Shown one piece after another: positions 61,268 to 64,000 of a DNA stretch of 64,000 bases; position 1 is the stretch's first letter; each line of letters begins with the position of its first letter. The position numbers were made by a program, and so were the translations under genes. Below the pieces are notes generated by a model that was not told the origin of the DNA, ran no database searches, and saw only the letters and a program-made list of their open reading frames with translations. The stretch is from Bradyrhizobium erythrophlei (lineage in GTDB: Bacteria; Pseudomonadota; Alphaproteobacteria; Rhizobiales; Xanthobacteraceae), in the NCBI RefSeq assembly GCF_900129425.1, contig NZ_LT670817.1, positions 5,208,001-5,272,000 of the forward strand, given 5' to 3'.

Positions 61268-61346
61268 CACTGCCATTCCCGATCGAGCGAAAAGGTAGCG
61301 CACCACGCCACCCAGGTCGCTATCAACTACAATCTTCGAGCCGCAA

Positions 61347-62693
61347 CTAGCCCTGTATCTCAGCGGTCACGTTGAATTCGGCGAATGTCCGAGCTAGGTC
61401 CTCCCGCAGGGCATCCTGGGAGTTTGTCCGGCCGCTCAGATATGCGTTGACCACGATCCAGACCTTCCCATGGACCCGTCCCGAAGCCACAAACAGCTGG
61501 CCGCCCATGCGTTCGAGGGTGCGCTGGCTGATGCCGGGTTCGATCAAACGCCCATGCACGTAGTCAGCGTCGGTGCCATCGGGGCGGTTCGCTTGAGGAT
61601 GCAAGTCGCCGACGTAAGAGCAGCCGATCGGAAGGCTGGCGGCACCCAATGCCATTCCCACCGCCCTGCGCGCCACCCACTTCGGAGTGAACGACGTCAG
61701 TGGCAACGGCCCCAACATCTCCGCGGAAGTCTCCGACAAGTCGGCAAGGGCTCGCCTGATCTTGACGCGAATCTCCCGGAGGTCCGACGATAAGTGGGTC
61801 GGATCGACCGAAACGACGAGAAACGCCAATGCGTTGCCGCGGGTGTCGTTTTCGGCGCGATCGCTCATCGGGAACGATAGGGTGACCAATCCGTCGTCGC
61901 GAACGCGCCCCATACGAACGCCTAGTCTGCCGGCGAATCCTGCGAGCAGGAAAAGGCTGTTTCCGCCGAGGCCTTTCGCGCGCTCTTCCCATTCCGCCAG
62001 ATCGACATAAGCGGTCAGGGAAGGCACTACTACTGGTTGATCGTTGCCGCCTGTTCGCGGGGATGGTGGTGCCGATGCGATCGACGCGGCGACCTCCTTA
62101 CGCTGGCGCCGGCCGATGCGCACCGCAGCCGCCACCGCCCGCGCTAGCTCCGGTGCCGACGCAATGGTTTGCCGCGCATCCTCAAGCAACGCCCGGCGAC
62201 GTGTACGCGAACCCGGATCCGGATAACCCAGGTTGCGGGGCCTCCCGCCGGCCGCATCGGCCAGCGCCTGGATAATCCCACGTCCATCCACGAGGGTATG
62301 CGAAGCTGTCAGACAAACCGCGGTCCCGCCGTCCTCGAACGGAAGCACTCCGACGTGCCAGCAGGGTCCGTATTCCGGATCCAGCGGCAGGCACGCGCGC
62401 TCGAATAGCCATGCGTTCAGATCGACACGCGGACGCGGTGTTTCTGCGATCTCGATGTCTCCAGGCCCGCGATAGGCGACCCATCGATCCCGCGCGAAAG
62501 GCAACGGAGACCGCTCGACCCGTCGTCCCAACAACCCGTATCCAAGACCTCGGTGGAAACGGCGCAACCCATCGACATTTAACGGCCGGTTATATATCCA
62601 ATTGGACTGCAGAAGCGTCCCGTGGCCAAGCGCCCGCAGAGCGAGAAAGGAGGCTTGGTCCATGTGTGCGAGTCGATTGTCCATCGCGTCCAC
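61347..62693 (-). CDS. Condensation-fold acyltransferase (PapA/WES-like)
   Basis: A 448-aa protein with the chloramphenicol-acetyltransferase/condensation fold. The N-terminus (NRLAHMDQASFLALRALGHG) is like wax-ester/PapA acyltransferases. The active site is SHTLVDG (His132, Asp136), with Ser131 where most members have the first His of HHxxxDG. Later features (SFPMSDRAENDTRGNALAFLVVSVDP) fit. Such enzymes form esters between acyl-AMP- or ACP-bound fatty chains and hydroxyls, as in mycobacterial PapA enzymes. It is divergent from the acyl-AMP ligase with only 56 bp between, so they probably share a promoter region. Confidence 0.7.
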   Translation of the reverse strand: MDAMDNRLAHMDQASFLALRALGHGTLLQSNWIYNRPLNVDGLRRFHRGLGYGLLGRRVERSPLPFARDRWVAYRGPGDIEIAETPRPRVDLNAWLFERACLPLDPEYGPCWHVGVLPFEDGGTAVCLTASHTLVDGRGIIQALADAAGGRPRNLGYPDPGSRTRRRALLEDARQTIASAPELARAVAAAVRIGRRQRKEVAASIASAPPSPRTGGNDQPVVVPSLTAYVDLAEWEERAKGLGGNSLFLLAGFAGRLGVRMGRVRDDGLVTLSFPMSDRAENDTRGNALAFLVVSVDPTHLSSDLREIRVKIRRALADLSETSAEMLGPLPLTSFTPKWVARRAVGMALGAASLPIGCSYVGDLHPQANRPDGTDADYVHGRLIEPGISQRTLERMGGQLFVASGRVHGKVWIVVNAYLSGRTNSQDALREDLARTFAEFNVTAEIQG

Positions 62694-62749
62694 GGTAGTT
62701 TATTTGCGGCGAGGTGCACAAGGCGGTGTGTGTAGGCGAAGGTAATCTG

Positions 62750-64000
62750 TTGTCCGTGGTTCAGTCTTCGATACCCGCCGTGCTGCGCGAGCGCGCCAGC
62801 CTCCAGCCCAACGAAACGGCGTTCACATACGTTGATTACGACCAGGATTGGAAAGGCGTGCCGCTGATCTTGTCCTGGTCGCAGTTGTATCGGCGCGTGG
62901 CGAATCTTGGTGAGCAGCTCAAGCTTCGCGGGTCGACCGGCGATCGTGCGCTCATACTGGCTCCGCAGGGCCTGGACTATATCGTTAGCTTTTTGGGTGC
63001 GTTGCAGGCCGGACTTGTCGCGGTTCCGCTCCCGCTTCCCAATAGCCGCGCCAACCACGAACGCATAATTTCGGTGCTGGCCGATGCGTCGCCTTCGGTC
63101 GTCCTTACCACGTCCGCGGTCATCGACAATGTCAGCGCGTCGCTGCAGCCGCACCAGGGGCAATTCGCGCCCTCGATCATCGAAGTCGATTTGCTGGATC
63201 TCGATTTTCGCCAGCGAGCACCGGGCCCGAGAGCTCGCGCCGGCGCGAATGACCGGGCGGATTTCATCTATTTGCAGTACACATCCGGGTCCACCCGGAC
63301 TCCCGCGGGTGTCATGGTCTCCAACAAGAACGTCTTCGCCAACTTCAAGCAGATCATGGCCGACTTCTTTGCGCCCGAGGGGGGGATTCCCCCTGGGGAC
63401 ATCACAGTGGTATCCTGGCTGCCGCTCTACCACGATATGGGTCTCCAATTGGGGATCATCATGCCGATCCTGGCGGGCACGCCGACGCTGCTCACCAGCC
63501 CGATGGGATTCTTGCGGCGACCTGCCCGCTGGGTGCAATTGTTGGGGCGCAACGGTTGCACGATTTCGGCGGGACCGAATTTCGCTTTCGAGCTCGCGGT
63601 GCGCAAGACGTCCGATGACGACATGGCTGGGCTTGATCTCGGGGGCGTCCACACGATTCTCAACGGCAGCGAACGGGTGCAGCCCGCGACGCTCAAGCGA
63701 TTCGCTGACCGGTTCGCGCCCTTCAATTTTAACCCCAGGGCACTGCGGCCGTCATATGGCATGGCGGAAGCAACAGTTTACGTAGCAACGCGTCACGTGG
63801 GTAAATCACCCGAAATCCCTCACTTCGACGCCGAGAAATTGGCTGCCGGCCAAGCGAACCGGTGCGAAACCGGAAGCGGCACGCCGCTAGTCAGTTACGG
63901 TACTCCGGAATCGATGCTGGTCCGCATCGTCGATCCGAATACGAGTCGCGAATGCCCGGATGGAACGGTCGGAGAGATCTGGGTGCACGGCGACAACGTC
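62750..64000 (+). CDS. Fatty-acyl-AMP ligase (FAAL/FadD-like), cut by the window end
   Basis: 417 residues visible, open at 64000. The adenylation core is clear: LQYTSGSTRTPAGVMVSNKNV (ATP loop), VVSWLPLYHDMGLQLG, ISAGPNFAFELAVRKTSDDDM, LNGSERVQPATLKRF, RPSYGMAEATVYVAT and PDGTVGEIWVHGDNV. These strings match, almost word for word in my memory, mycobacterial FadD/FAAL proteins, which make acyl-AMP for loading onto polyketide synthases, not CoA esters. TTG 62750 has AAGG 7 nt upstream; GTG 62756 and GTG 62714 are alternatives. A polyketide synthase or ACP may lie beyond the window. Confidence 0.85.
   Translation, partial: MSVVQSSIPAVLRERASLQPNETAFTYVDYDQDWKGVPLILSWSQLYRRVANLGEQLKLRGSTGDRALILAPQGLDYIVSFLGALQAGLVAVPLPLPNSRANHERIISVLADASPSVVLTTSAVIDNVSASLQPHQGQFAPSIIEVDLLDLDFRQRAPGPRARAGANDRADFIYLQYTSGSTRTPAGVMVSNKNVFANFKQIMADFFAPEGGIPPGDITVVSWLPLYHDMGLQLGIIMPILAGTPTLLTSPMGFLRRPARWVQLLGRNGCTISAGPNFAFELAVRKTSDDDMAGLDLGGVHTILNGSERVQPATLKRFADRFAPFNFNPRALRPSYGMAEATVYVATRHVGKSPEIPHFDAEKLAAGQANRCETGSGTPLVSYGTPESMLVRIVDPNTSRECPDGTVGEIWVHGDNV

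Noticed and set aside
62579..63652. 357-codon minus-strand ORF opposite the acyl-AMP ligase
   Set aside because: Antisense shadow; the plus-strand ligase has all adenylation motifs in order.

Overview
The window reads as accessory-rich chromosome from a high-GC alphaproteobacterium, most likely Bradyrhizobium or a close Nitrobacteraceae relative. The reasons are the tctABC-type uptake genes, the many small Bradyrhizobium-style secreted proteins, the rlmB/tRNA-Tyr/tRNA-Gly block, palindromic repeats of the CATTCCGGGGCG kind, and many decayed transposase and small-ORF remnants. All assignments come from reading sequence and from memory of protein families; no search was run.

Layout. 1-4.1 kb: decayed accessory DNA with small membrane and secreted proteins, a frameshifted outer-membrane-type gene, and transposase/integrase scraps. 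4.2-17.0 kb: a catabolic and uptake block. A LysR regulator is divergent from a ThDP enzyme, two SMP-30/lactonase-like proteins, two cupins, a complete tripartite tricarboxylate-type transporter, and then a complete sugar-type ABC importer. 17.3-22.7 kb: a TetR regulator divergent from a two-gene RND efflux pump. 22.95-25.05 kb: a nitroreductase-MarR-nitroreductase cassette under a sigma-70-like promoter whose -10 box lies inside a perfect 32-bp palindrome. 25.2-30.9 kb: an extra IHF-alpha gene, a GrlR-like gene, a secreted sulfatase, a zinc-ribbon miniprotein and a truncated AraC protein.

30.9-42.9 kb holds a long leftward run: two membrane proteins (one DUF202), a PQQ-type beta-propeller, cyanide-insensitive-type bd oxidase (cydAB), two tandem cytosolic-looking sulfatases, a methyltransferase, a 33-aa miniORF coupled to a ClC exchanger, and a frameshifted DUF1622 gene. 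The sulfatases arose by a tandem duplication that also copied the tail of cydB. 43.3-48 kb: a fused NAD(P)-binding protein, zinc-finger proteins, an IS5-family element with CTTAG target duplications, and tRNA-Gly. 48-55 kb is the most core-like part: a tiny ORF with an exceptional Shine-Dalgarno, a 230-bp tandem repeat, tRNA-Tyr, rlmB, a dienelactone hydrolase and several small secreted proteins.

55.5-58.5 kb is a small island: a two-gene nuclease cassette, a tRNA-Lys-like 3' remnant, and a tRNA-Thr(UGU) gene split at its anticodon loop by a 339-bp insertion that carries its own intact, divergent tRNA-Thr(UGU). 58.9-64 kb: a lipid/glycolipid-type biosynthetic cluster (LptF/G-like permease, GT2 glycosyltransferase, condensation-fold acyltransferase) divergent from a mycobacterial-looking fatty-acyl-AMP ligase that runs off the window.

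The best candidates for undescribed biology are the split tRNA-Thr with its surrogate, the two-nuclease cassette, the bd-oxidase/PQQ/sulfatase/ClC run, and the acyl-AMP-ligase cluster.
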